NCBI GenBank assembly: GCA_006227965.1
Contig: SBFL01000188.1
Coordinates: forward strand, 1 to 5,128
DNA: 5,128 nt
Reading direction: 5' to 3'
Source of the DNA: Bacteroidota bacterium
GTDB taxonomy: Bacteria; Bacteroidota; Bacteroidia; Flavobacteriales; Flavobacteriaceae
The notes beneath the pieces are model-generated. The model had not been told where the DNA came from, ran no database searches, and was given only the letters and a program-made list of their open reading frames with translations. Below are positions 1 through 5,128 of this stretch, one piece after another. Each line of letters begins with the position of its first letter. Position 1 is the stretch's first letter. The position numbers were made by a program, and so were the translations under genes.

Positions 1-1652
1 GGGTACTGATGCAGCTGGCCAAACTCTACAGGGAAGATCCGGAGAAGGTTGTTGAGTACGCCTCGGACCTAACCTCTGCCCTGCACCGTATCAATACCCT
101 GAACCCAGTGGATAAGGGAACGGACATCCCTGATGTGGCGGAAATGGAACCCTGGGTCAGATCCTGGAAAAAAGGATTTGACCCTAATTTCGGGGGGAAA
201 CTGGGAGCTCCGAAATTCATGACCCCAATATTGTATCAGTTCCTTATGCACTGGGGGGAAGCCCGGGGAGATTCCGAGGTGCGAAAGCATGTTCAGGACA
301 CCCTCAGGGGCATGGCCTGGGGGGGGCTGCACGACCAGATCGGGGGAGGATTTTCAAGATATTCCGTAGACCCGCGATGGCATGTCCCTCACTTCGAGAA
401 AATGCTCTATGACAACGCGCAGTTGCTGAGTCTTTATTCAGAAGGCTATGCCCTGTACGGGGAAACCCTGTATAAAGAGGTGGTAGTCCAAACCCTGGAA
501 TTCCTCAGCCGGGAACTCAGCCGGCCTGAAGGCGGGTATTATGCATCCCTGGATGCCGACAGCCTGAATCCAAAGGGGACTTTGGAAGAAGGAGCCTTCT
601 ATACCTGGGAGGGCGCGGACCTCACCAACCTGCTTCGGGAAGATTTCGAATGGTTTCAGGAGTACTACAACATAAACGAGTTCGGTTTATGGGAAAAGGG
701 CAGATATGTCCTGATCCGGACCGTTTCTGATGAAGCTTTTGCCGGGAAGCGGGGGTGGACAACTGAAATCCTACAGGAGCACAAATCACGGGTACGAAAA
801 CTGCTCCTGAAGGTGCGTGGAGAAAGACCTCGCCCCCGCCTGGACGACAAAATAATAACCTCCTGGAACGGCCTGATGCTGGGAGGGCTCTGTGACGCAT
901 ACCGGTATTGTGGCCTGCAAGACGCCCGCGAAAAAGCCCTGACACTTGCAGGCTTTATACAGGCCTCTCTTTCTCGTCCGGACGGCGGCCTCCTCCATTC
1001 ATTTAAGGAAGGGGGCAAATCCGTAAATGGGTATCTGGAGGATTACGCGGCCGTCATCCAGGGTTACATAAAACTCTACGGCATCATCCAGGACCCCTCC
1101 TGGATGGATCGGGCCAGGGAACTGACGGCCTATTGCCTGGAACACTTCACCGAAACGGGCCAGCCCCTTTTGTATTTCAGTTCCAGCCTGGACCGCGCCC
1201 TGATCCGGCGCACACTGGAAGTGAATGACAGCGTCATGCCCGCCTCAAACTCCCTGATGGCCAAGAACTTTTTCATCCTGGGGGCTTTCTATTCCAACGG
1301 AAGTTACCAGGACCGCGCCCGGGAGATGCTTACAGCCGTGAGGGGATCCCTGCAGCGGTATCCGGGTCAGTACAGCAACTGGATGCACCTGGCCCTTTGG
1401 ATGGACGGGCCGTTTTACGAGGTGGTCATATCAGGCCCCGAGGCCCTGGATAAGCTCGAATCCCTGCAGCAGCATTACTTGCCGCATGCCCTGTTGGCCG
1501 CGAGTGATAAGGGTGCCGCCTATCCTCTTTTTGAACACCGCCACAGTGCCGATTCCACCCGGATCTTTATCTGCCAGTTCGGGCAGTGCCGGCAACCCGT
1601 AACCTCCGTGTCAGATGCCCTTGAGGAAGTTGAAATAAAAGTAAATTATTAA
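1..1652 (+). CDS. DUF255 / YyaL-type thioredoxin domain-containing protein, N-terminus cut off by window edge
   Basis: Partial gene: the frame is open from base 3 to the TAA at 1650-1652, giving 549 visible residues. The ATG at 9 is internal, since family members are usually about 670-700 residues and the N-terminal thioredoxin-like DUF255 domain, with its CxWCH-type motif, is missing here. Numbering from the Met at base 9, the visible part carries the family signatures GFDPNFGG..GAPKF (56-70), GGLHDQIGGGFSRYSVD (105-121), WHVPHFEKMLYDNAQLL (124-140), LDADS (181-185), EEGAFYTWE (193-201) and RPRLDDKIITSWNGLML (275-291). The C-terminus IFICQFGQCRQPV (519-531) matches the usual two-cysteine ending. 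The bulk should form the (alpha/alpha)6 barrel related to N-acylglucosamine 2-epimerase and six-hairpin glycosidases (cellobiose 2-epimerase-like fold). The biochemical role of the family (YyaL in Bacillus, SPATA20 in mammals) is not firmly established, so none is claimed. No terminator is visible before the next gene. Confidence 0.93.
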   Translation, partial: VLMQLAKLYREDPEKVVEYASDLTSALHRINTLNPVDKGTDIPDVAEMEPWVRSWKKGFDPNFGGKLGAPKFMTPILYQFLMHWGEARGDSEVRKHVQDTLRGMAWGGLHDQIGGGFSRYSVDPRWHVPHFEKMLYDNAQLLSLYSEGYALYGETLYKEVVVQTLEFLSRELSRPEGGYYASLDADSLNPKGTLEEGAFYTWEGADLTNLLREDFEWFQEYYNINEFGLWEKGRYVLIRTVSDEAFAGKRGWTTEILQEHKSRVRKLLLKVRGERPRPRLDDKIITSWNGLMLGGLCDAYRYCGLQDAREKALTLAGFIQASLSRPDGGLLHSFKEGGKSVNGYLEDYAAVIQGYIKLYGIIQDPSWMDRARELTAYCLEHFTETGQPLLYFSSSLDRALIRRTLEVNDSVMPASNSLMAKNFFILGAFYSNGSYQDRAREMLTAVRGSLQRYPGQYSNWMHLALWMDGPFYEVVISGPEALDKLESLQQHYLPHALLAASDKGAAYPLFEHRHSADSTRIFICQFGQCRQPVTSVSDALEEVEIKVNY

Positions 1653-1682
1653 CGCCGGACCGTATTTTCAAGAACAGGTTTC

Positions 1683-1690
1683 TATTTTTG
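1683..1690 (+). promoter_or_regulatory. Candidate Bacteroidota -7 promoter element for mscS
   Basis: TATTTTTG at 1683-1690 matches the Bacteroidota primary-sigma -7 consensus TAnnTTTG exactly. It lies in the 68-base gap between the DUF255 gene and the channel gene. Transcription would start around 1695-1698 and leave a leader of about 25 bases before the ATG at 1721. No good -33 TTTG/TTG box is seen at the expected distance (about 1658-1665), so the call rests on the -7 match and its position. An imperfect dyad, CCGGAC (1655-1660) and GTCCGG (1690-1695), brackets the element. Confidence 0.45.
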
Positions 1691-1720
1691 TCCGGTATAC
1701 CAAATCAATCACACCACATT

Positions 1721-2554
1721 ATGGAAATGGAACAATTAAACGATTATCAGGAGTATTTGAAAAAAGGGCTTGACTACATTTTGGAATTTCTGCCCAACCT
1801 GATCACTGCGGTTATCATACTGCTTGTGGGGCTCTGGATTATCCGCATGATCAACAAGGTGGTCCACCGGTTTTTTGAAAAACACGACTATGACCAGGCG
1901 CTGGAAACCTTCCTGCAGAGCCTTATCAAAATGGGTCTTAAGCTGTTGCTTTTTGTCCTGGTGGTCATGCAACTGGGAGTTCCGGGGTCTTCCCTGGTAG
2001 CCATGGTAGGTGCCGCAGGCCTTGCCGTAGGACTGGCCCTGCAGGGATCTCTGGCAAATTTTGCGGGAGGGGTGCTCATCCTGCTCTTCAAGCCATTTAA
2101 GGTGGGGGACTTTATTTCTGCCCAGGGTGTGGATGGGACGGTCAAAGAGATTTCCATCTTCACTACCAAAGTAAACACCTTTGGCAATCAGGTGGCAATA
2201 ATCCCCAACGGGCAGCTCTCCAACAATAATATTATCAATTTCAACGCCGAGAAAACACGGAGGAACAAGATCGATGTAGGGATCGGTTACGGCTCGAATA
2301 TCAAAAAAGCAAAAGACATCCTGCTCGAAATCTGCGGGGCGGATAAACGCATCCTCACGGATCCGGCTCCTGAGGTCTATGTGGGAGCCCTGGCAGACAG
2401 CTCTGTCAACCTGACCCTGAGGTTCTGGGCTAAAAACGAGGATTTCTGGGCAGCACACTTCAATGTGATGGAGACCCTTAAAATGCGCTTCGACGAGGAA
2501 GGCATCGAAATCCCGTTCCCGCAGCGGGACGTACATATGAAGAAAGACGCCTAA
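1721..2554 (+). CDS. mscS: MscS-family small-conductance mechanosensitive channel
   Basis: A 277-residue inner-membrane channel that should open under membrane tension and release solutes during hypo-osmotic shock, probably as a heptamer. Its length and architecture match E. coli MscS (286 residues). Three membrane segments are visible: TM1 about 22-44, TM2 about 70-86, and the pore-lining TM3 about 91-123. TM3 contains GAAGLAVGLALQGSLANFAG (97-116). By alignment, L101 and L105 correspond to the E. coli L105/L109 hydrophobic seal and G109 to the G113 kink. The beta domain follows, with FKPFKVGDFI (123-132), GTVKEI (139-144) and IIPNGQLSNNNIINF (160-174). The cytoplasmic cage ends at GIEIPFPQRDVHMKKD (261-276). 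I chose ATG 1721 over an in-frame TTG at 1688 because the TTG is the end of a -7 promoter box; ATG 1727 is a second possibility. No Shine-Dalgarno is present, which is normal for Bacteroidota. The gene converges on tsaB. Confidence 0.95.
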   Translation: MEMEQLNDYQEYLKKGLDYILEFLPNLITAVIILLVGLWIIRMINKVVHRFFEKHDYDQALETFLQSLIKMGLKLLLFVLVVMQLGVPGSSLVAMVGAAGLAVGLALQGSLANFAGGVLILLFKPFKVGDFISAQGVDGTVKEISIFTTKVNTFGNQVAIIPNGQLSNNNIINFNAEKTRRNKIDVGIGYGSNIKKAKDILLEICGADKRILTDPAPEVYVGALADSSVNLTLRFWAKNEDFWAAHFNVMETLKMRFDEEGIEIPFPQRDVHMKKDA

Positions 2555-2572
2555 AGGTCAGCCTTTCTTTTT
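2553..2572 (+). terminator. Possible weak intrinsic terminator after mscS
   Basis: AAAGG (2553-2557), a TCAG loop and CCTTT (2562-2566) can form a short 5-bp hairpin, followed by C and five T residues (2568-2572). A competing pairing of AAGAAAG (2540-2546) with CTTTCTT (2563-2569) also exists. The element overlaps the mscS stop codon and the last codons of tsaB on the other strand, where the T-run encodes the C-terminal lysines. The stem is short and A/T-rich, so the call is tentative. Confidence 0.35.
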
Positions 2573-3229
2573 AGTGACGATAAAATCCTTCAGGTAGAAG
2601 GGTTCGAAATAGGCCAGGTCTTCGATCTGGCCTTTCTCATACCGTTCGGCCGCCATAAGGCCCAGCTCCCTGGCGGAAGGCTGGATCTCGGTATGGAACC
2701 GGAAGTTGGGATGGGTAAGGAGCCCCCTGCATTTTTCAGCTCCGTTACCAAGCAGATGGACCAGTCCTGATGCCGCCCACCGGGCAAATGAATCTTCCGT
2801 GATGATCTCTGCCCAGGCAGGGGCAACTTCCTTTCGATGCACATCGAATACGGCCGCATAAACTTCCATCCTGCGCGCATCCAGCATGGGGATAAGCACG
2901 CCCGACTCAATTTGCACCTGATAGGCCATGCTCTTCAGGGTGGGCACAGCGATCAGCGGCAGGTCCAGTGCAAAGCAAAGGCCCTTTGCCGCGGCCACGC
3001 CAATCCGAAGGCCTGTATACGATCCTGGCCCCTTGCTGACAGCAACCGCATCCAGGTCGGAAGCCTGCAGTCCGGCTTCCCTGAGAACTTCCTCCACAAA
3101 AACATGTAACAGCTCGCCATGGGTGTATACCAGGGAAGGATCTTCCCTGAGGGCCAAAAGCCGATTCCCCTCATAGAGGCTTACCGAACAATTCGTGGAA
3201 GCGGTTTCCAGGTTGATGATCCGGGCCAT
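2558..3229 (-). CDS. tsaB: tRNA threonylcarbamoyladenosine biosynthesis protein TsaB
   Basis: A cytoplasmic protein of 223 residues, close to the usual TsaB length of about 220-235. TsaB is the ASKHA-fold partner that dimerises with TsaD; with TsaE they transfer the threonylcarbamoyl group from threonylcarbamoyl-AMP (made by TsaC/TsaC2) to A37 of ANN-decoding tRNAs, giving t6A. Visible signatures are the N-terminal strand IINLETASTNCSVSL (4-18), YTHGELL (35-41), VSKGPGSYTGLRIG (64-77), PTLKSMA (96-102), MLDARRMEVYAAVF (115-128) and the C-terminal EPFYLKDF (209-216). The frame stays open up to an ATG at 3286, but that would add 19 residues encoded largely by a perfect hairpin; the family normally begins just before the I-N-L-E-T strand, so ATG 3229 is chosen. 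The gene lies downstream of the efflux genes on the same strand but behind a strong terminator-like hairpin, so it is probably transcribed separately. Its stop is three bases from that of mscS. Confidence 0.95.
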   Translation of the reverse strand: MARIINLETASTNCSVSLYEGNRLLALREDPSLVYTHGELLHVFVEEVLREAGLQASDLDAVAVSKGPGSYTGLRIGVAAAKGLCFALDLPLIAVPTLKSMAYQVQIESGVLIPMLDARRMEVYAAVFDVHRKEVAPAWAEIITEDSFARWAASGLVHLLGNGAEKCRGLLTHPNFRFHTEIQPSARELGLMAAERYEKGQIEDLAYFEPFYLKDFIVTKKKG

Positions 3230-3235
3230 AGACTG

Positions 3236-3243
3236 CAAATATA
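3236..3243 (-). promoter_or_regulatory. Candidate Bacteroidota -7 promoter element for tsaB
   Basis: On the minus strand, bases 3243 to 3236 read TATATTTG, an exact match to TAnnTTTG. The box ends only six bases before the chosen tsaB ATG (3229), so transcription starting at the usual distance would give a leaderless or nearly leaderless tsaB mRNA. The expected -33 region falls inside the G+C-rich hairpin arm and contains no TTG; the nearest upstream TTG (3280-3282) is too far. The box also forms the T-rich tail of the preceding hairpin. The call is therefore plausible but unproven. Confidence 0.4.
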
Positions 3244-3278
3244 ACGACCTGCCGGCTATGGATAGCCGGCAGGTCGTT
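3236..3278 (-). terminator. Strong hairpin ending the efflux operon
   Basis: Bases 3243-3259 and 3262-3278 are perfect reverse complements (17 bp) around a central GG; in RNA the loop would realistically be 4-6 bases. The stem core is the G+C-rich CCTGCCGGC/GCCGGCAGG. On the minus strand it is preceded by AA and followed by TTATATTTG, an interrupted T-rich tail. It begins 20 bases after the stop of the TolC-family gene (3298), the position expected of an intrinsic terminator for that operon. The tail is not a clean T-run, so it might instead act as a 3' mRNA-stabilising hairpin. Confidence 0.75.
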
Positions 3279-3297
3279 TCAATCATTCATCAAAATA

Positions 3298-4653
3298 TCA
3301 ATTCAGGGCTATGGGCAATCCAAAATAGAATTCGATCACCTTGATCCGGAAGATATAAAGGTACTTGGTACGGATCACTTCTGCTTTGGCATTGTCTACG
3401 CGTGCCTGGGCCACCCCAAAATCAAAGGCGTTTAACAATCCCACCTCGTAACGCTCCTTTGCGTAATCATAAGACAGCTCCCTCGCCTCCAGGGTCTTAA
3501 CAGCCGCCTCATAGTTCTTCGCGGAATTCAAAACATCCACATAGGCCTGGTTCACGTTGGTTTCCAAATCCAGTTTGTCCTGTTCCAGTTGCAATTCGGC
3601 CCGCCTGACGTCTATCTGGGACCGCTTGATGTTATTGCGGGTATTAAAACCGTTCAGGAAGGGGATGTTTAGCTGTGCCCCATAGGAAATACCGTCCAAA
3701 ATCCAGAGCTGGTCCCCGAAATTCGGCGTATAGACACCCCCCGGATTATCCGGGTCCGGCAGCAAAAGATTGCTGGAATAACGGGTGTTGTATTGAAAGA
3801 AGGCACCCAGGGTTGGGGACTGTGCACCCTTGGCTATTTGCAGGTCCTTTTTGGCCAGTTCCACATTTATCTCGGAGAATTTGATATCCTTTCTCCAGCC
3901 CAGGGCTTTCTCATAAATAACCTTGGGGGAATTCTCAAGGACGTCTGAAGGGGGCACGTCATAATCCTCATCTGCGATGTCAAAATTCTGATAGTCGGTA
4001 ATCTGCAACAGCTGTGCCAGGGCAATCCTGGAGAGGAGCACCTGATTTTCATTATTGATGATCTGCTGTTCCTGATTTGCTGCCGTAGCCTGAACTTCCA
4101 GCAGGTCACCTTCCGGCAGGACCCCCTCCTCCACCTGTGCCCGGGTGCGCTCCAGGTCTTGCTGGGTAGCTGCTAACTGGGCCCTTGAAACCTTCAGGGT
4201 CTCTTTATTGGAGAGTACCTGAAGATAGGCTACAGCAACGTTAAGGCGAATATCATCCTTCAGGTTCTGCAACCTGTACTCGTTAGCCAGGGCATTCATT
4301 TTAGCCCGGCGCAATTGGTTGACGTTCCGAAGCCCGTCGAACAGGCTTACCGTGGAGGTGACGCCTCCATTAGCTGTGGTAATTGCCTCTGTGGTCGGCA
4401 GGTTGGATGAGGGATCGATGGTAAAACCCTTGTTCCCGCCTCCATTGAGCTGTCCGTTTAACCCGGGAATGAAATTTCCAATGGCGTCGGATTTGTCTAT
4501 TTCAGCGTTTTCGAGGTCCAGTTCAAACTGCTGGATGGTCAGGTTATTATCCTCCGCGTAACGCACACACTCCTCCAGGGTCCATTTCCGGAGCTGCCCT
4601 GTCAGCATGCCTGCTGAGAGTATACACAGCAAGGTTATGATGCGAATTTTCAT
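3298..4653 (-). CDS. TolC-family outer membrane efflux protein
   Basis: A 451-residue outer membrane channel protein of the TolC/OEP family, expected to trimerise into a beta-barrel with a long periplasmic alpha-helical tunnel that exports small molecules received from an inner-membrane pump via an adaptor. A Sec signal peptide is visible (MKIR, then hydrophobic to about residue 19, cleavage probably near TGQ at 18-20). The mature protein starts with the family hallmark WTLEECVRYAEDNNLTI (24-40). The internal duplication typical of TolC is evident: SLFDGLRNVNQLRRAK (103-118) is echoed by PFLNGFNTRNNIKRSQ (331-346). Long, Q/E/A-rich helices lie at about 110-220 and 340-440, and the C-terminus is FYFGLPIALN. 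No lipobox is present, so it is not of the NodT lipoprotein type. The ATG at 4653 lies 52 bases after the stop of the adaptor gene, with A-rich sequence and no Shine-Dalgarno before it. Substrate and pump class cannot be told from this gene. Confidence 0.95.
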   Translation of the reverse strand: MKIRIITLLCILSAGMLTGQLRKWTLEECVRYAEDNNLTIQQFELDLENAEIDKSDAIGNFIPGLNGQLNGGGNKGFTIDPSSNLPTTEAITTANGGVTSTVSLFDGLRNVNQLRRAKMNALANEYRLQNLKDDIRLNVAVAYLQVLSNKETLKVSRAQLAATQQDLERTRAQVEEGVLPEGDLLEVQATAANQEQQIINNENQVLLSRIALAQLLQITDYQNFDIADEDYDVPPSDVLENSPKVIYEKALGWRKDIKFSEINVELAKKDLQIAKGAQSPTLGAFFQYNTRYSSNLLLPDPDNPGGVYTPNFGDQLWILDGISYGAQLNIPFLNGFNTRNNIKRSQIDVRRAELQLEQDKLDLETNVNQAYVDVLNSAKNYEAAVKTLEARELSYDYAKERYEVGLLNAFDFGVAQARVDNAKAEVIRTKYLYIFRIKVIEFYFGLPIALN

Positions 4654-4705
4654 GAGTCGATTTTTGATGGTTATTATCGTGGTTCCCTTAGATGATGCTC
4701 AGTAC

Positions 4706-5128
4706 TTATTCGGCCTCTTGCTCTTCACCCTCTTCATCGTCTTCACCTCTCTTAATGGGCTCGGTCTTGTTCCAGACCTTTACTTTATCTTCCATTTCAA
4801 GACCTGAGACAATCTCCACATTGACCCCGTCAGATATACCGATTTCGATATCCCTCCTCTCGAATTTCTGGTCGCCTGTGGCTACTTCCACATAAGGCTT
4901 GTCGGTTTCCCGGTCAAATTGTAACAGGGCCTCCGGAATCACCATAATGCTGTCCTTTTTCTCAAGGGTAAGGGAGGCGTTGGCACTGTATCCTGCCCGG
5001 ATCAGCACCGTATCACTTACGGTAACATCTCCTTCAATTTTAAATTTTACGGCCCCGGCTTCTTCCACACCTTTGGGGGCTATGAATTTCAAAATGGCAT
5101 CGAAGTTCTGGTCTTCGAGGGCTCCAAG
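4706..5128 (-). CDS. Periplasmic adaptor (HlyD/AcrA/MacA-type membrane fusion protein), C-terminal part only
   Basis: Partial gene: the frame is open from the right edge to the TAA at 4706-4708, giving 140 visible residues. The visible part is the C-terminal half of a membrane fusion protein, which links an inner-membrane transporter to a TolC duct. From the window edge, ALEDQNFDAILKFIAP (3-18), FKIEGDV (29-35) and IRAGYSANASLTL (43-55) fit the beta-barrel domain. The segments MVIPEALLQF (62-71), PYVEV (78-82), IEIGISDGVNVEIVSGL (94-110) and EDKVKVW (113-119) fit the membrane-proximal domain. The lipoyl and coiled-coil hairpin domains and the N-terminal membrane anchor lie outside the window. 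The protein ends in a very acidic tail (about residues 127-140, nine of fourteen Asp/Glu). It precedes the TolC-family gene on the same strand by 52 bases, almost certainly in one operon. Whether the partner is an ABC (MacB-like) or RND pump cannot be decided here, though the IPEALLQF style is common in MacA-like adaptors of Bacteroidota. Confidence 0.9.
   Translation of the reverse strand, partial: LGALEDQNFDAILKFIAPKGVEEAGAVKFKIEGDVTVSDTVLIRAGYSANASLTLEKKDSIMVIPEALLQFDRETDKPYVEVATGDQKFERRDIEIGISDGVNVEIVSGLEMEDKVKVWNKTEPIKRGEDDEEGEEQEAE

Noticed and set aside
9..11. ATG 9 as the real start of the DUF255 protein.
   Set aside because: The frame is open to the window edge, and the protein would lack the thioredoxin-like domain that every typical family member has. 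The truncation is due to the window, not to a broken gene.
622..1018. Several antisense frames of about 70-117 residues across the DUF255 gene.
   Set aside because: They overlap strongly conserved motifs on the + strand, have arginine/serine/proline-rich random-looking translations, and no promoter or domain supports them.
1736..2536. A 266-residue open frame antisense to almost the whole mscS gene.
   Set aside because: It mirrors a clearly conserved MscS reading frame, and its translation shows no recognisable domain, only charge- and histidine-rich low-similarity sequence. Long antisense frames are a by-product of codon bias.
3243..3278. The perfect dyad considered as a REP element, CRISPR repeat or transposon end.
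   Set aside because: It occurs once in the window with no second copy, spacer array or transposase nearby. Its position 20 bases after a stop codon and its T-rich tail fit a terminator better.
3230..3286. An N-terminally extended TsaB starting at ATG 3286.
   Set aside because: The 19 extra residues would be encoded mostly by the perfect hairpin, and the TsaB family begins at the strand now starting with Met at 3229.
4594..4653. Cys10 of the TolC-family signal peptide as a lipoprotein attachment site.
   Set aside because: It sits inside the hydrophobic core after T-L-L, not after an L-[AS]-[GA] lipobox, and too close to the N-terminus; a signal peptidase I site near residue 20 fits better.
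5090..5092. TTG at 5092-5090 as the start of a small 128-residue protein.
   Set aside because: The frame continues to the right edge with adaptor-like sequence (ALEDQNFDAILKF), so the TTG is an internal leucine codon of a longer membrane fusion protein.

Overview
This window reads as an ordinary chromosomal segment of a Bacteroidota bacterium, most likely a member of the Flavobacteriia with roughly half G+C by eye. Three things point there: no convincing Shine-Dalgarno sequence precedes any start, two intergenic sites match the Bacteroidota -7 promoter element TAnnTTTG exactly, and the proteins have a flavobacterial flavour (for example the TsaB C-terminus with a YLKDF motif). Genus cannot be settled from the sequence alone.

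Layout. From 1 to 1652 (+) runs the C-terminal four fifths or so of a DUF255/YyaL-type protein (thioredoxin-like plus six-hairpin glycosidase-like fold), whose N-terminus lies off the left edge. After a 68-base gap with a candidate promoter comes a complete MscS-family mechanosensitive channel (1721-2554, +). It meets tsaB (2558-3229, -) tail to tail with three bases between the stop codons; tsaB encodes the TsaD-partner subunit of the t6A37 tRNA modification machinery. Upstream of tsaB a near-perfect 17-bp-arm hairpin (3243-3278) separates it from a TolC-family outer membrane efflux protein (3298-4653, -). Upstream of that, 52 bases away and on the same strand, is the C-terminal part of a HlyD/AcrA/MacA-type periplasmic adaptor protein (4706-5128, -) that runs off the right edge.

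How they fit together. The adaptor and the TolC protein form the end of an efflux operon: the adaptor would bridge an inner-membrane pump, presumably encoded to the right of the window, to the TolC exit duct. The operon appears to end at the strong hairpin, after which tsaB seems to have its own promoter element, partly built from the terminator tail. The channel and the DUF255 protein lie on the other strand; no functional link between them and the efflux genes is visible.

I found no mobile element, CRISPR array, tRNA, rRNA, toxin-antitoxin pair or evidence of an undescribed system. The points most worth a second look are regulatory: the terminator/promoter overlap before tsaB and the promoter element that decides the mscS start.
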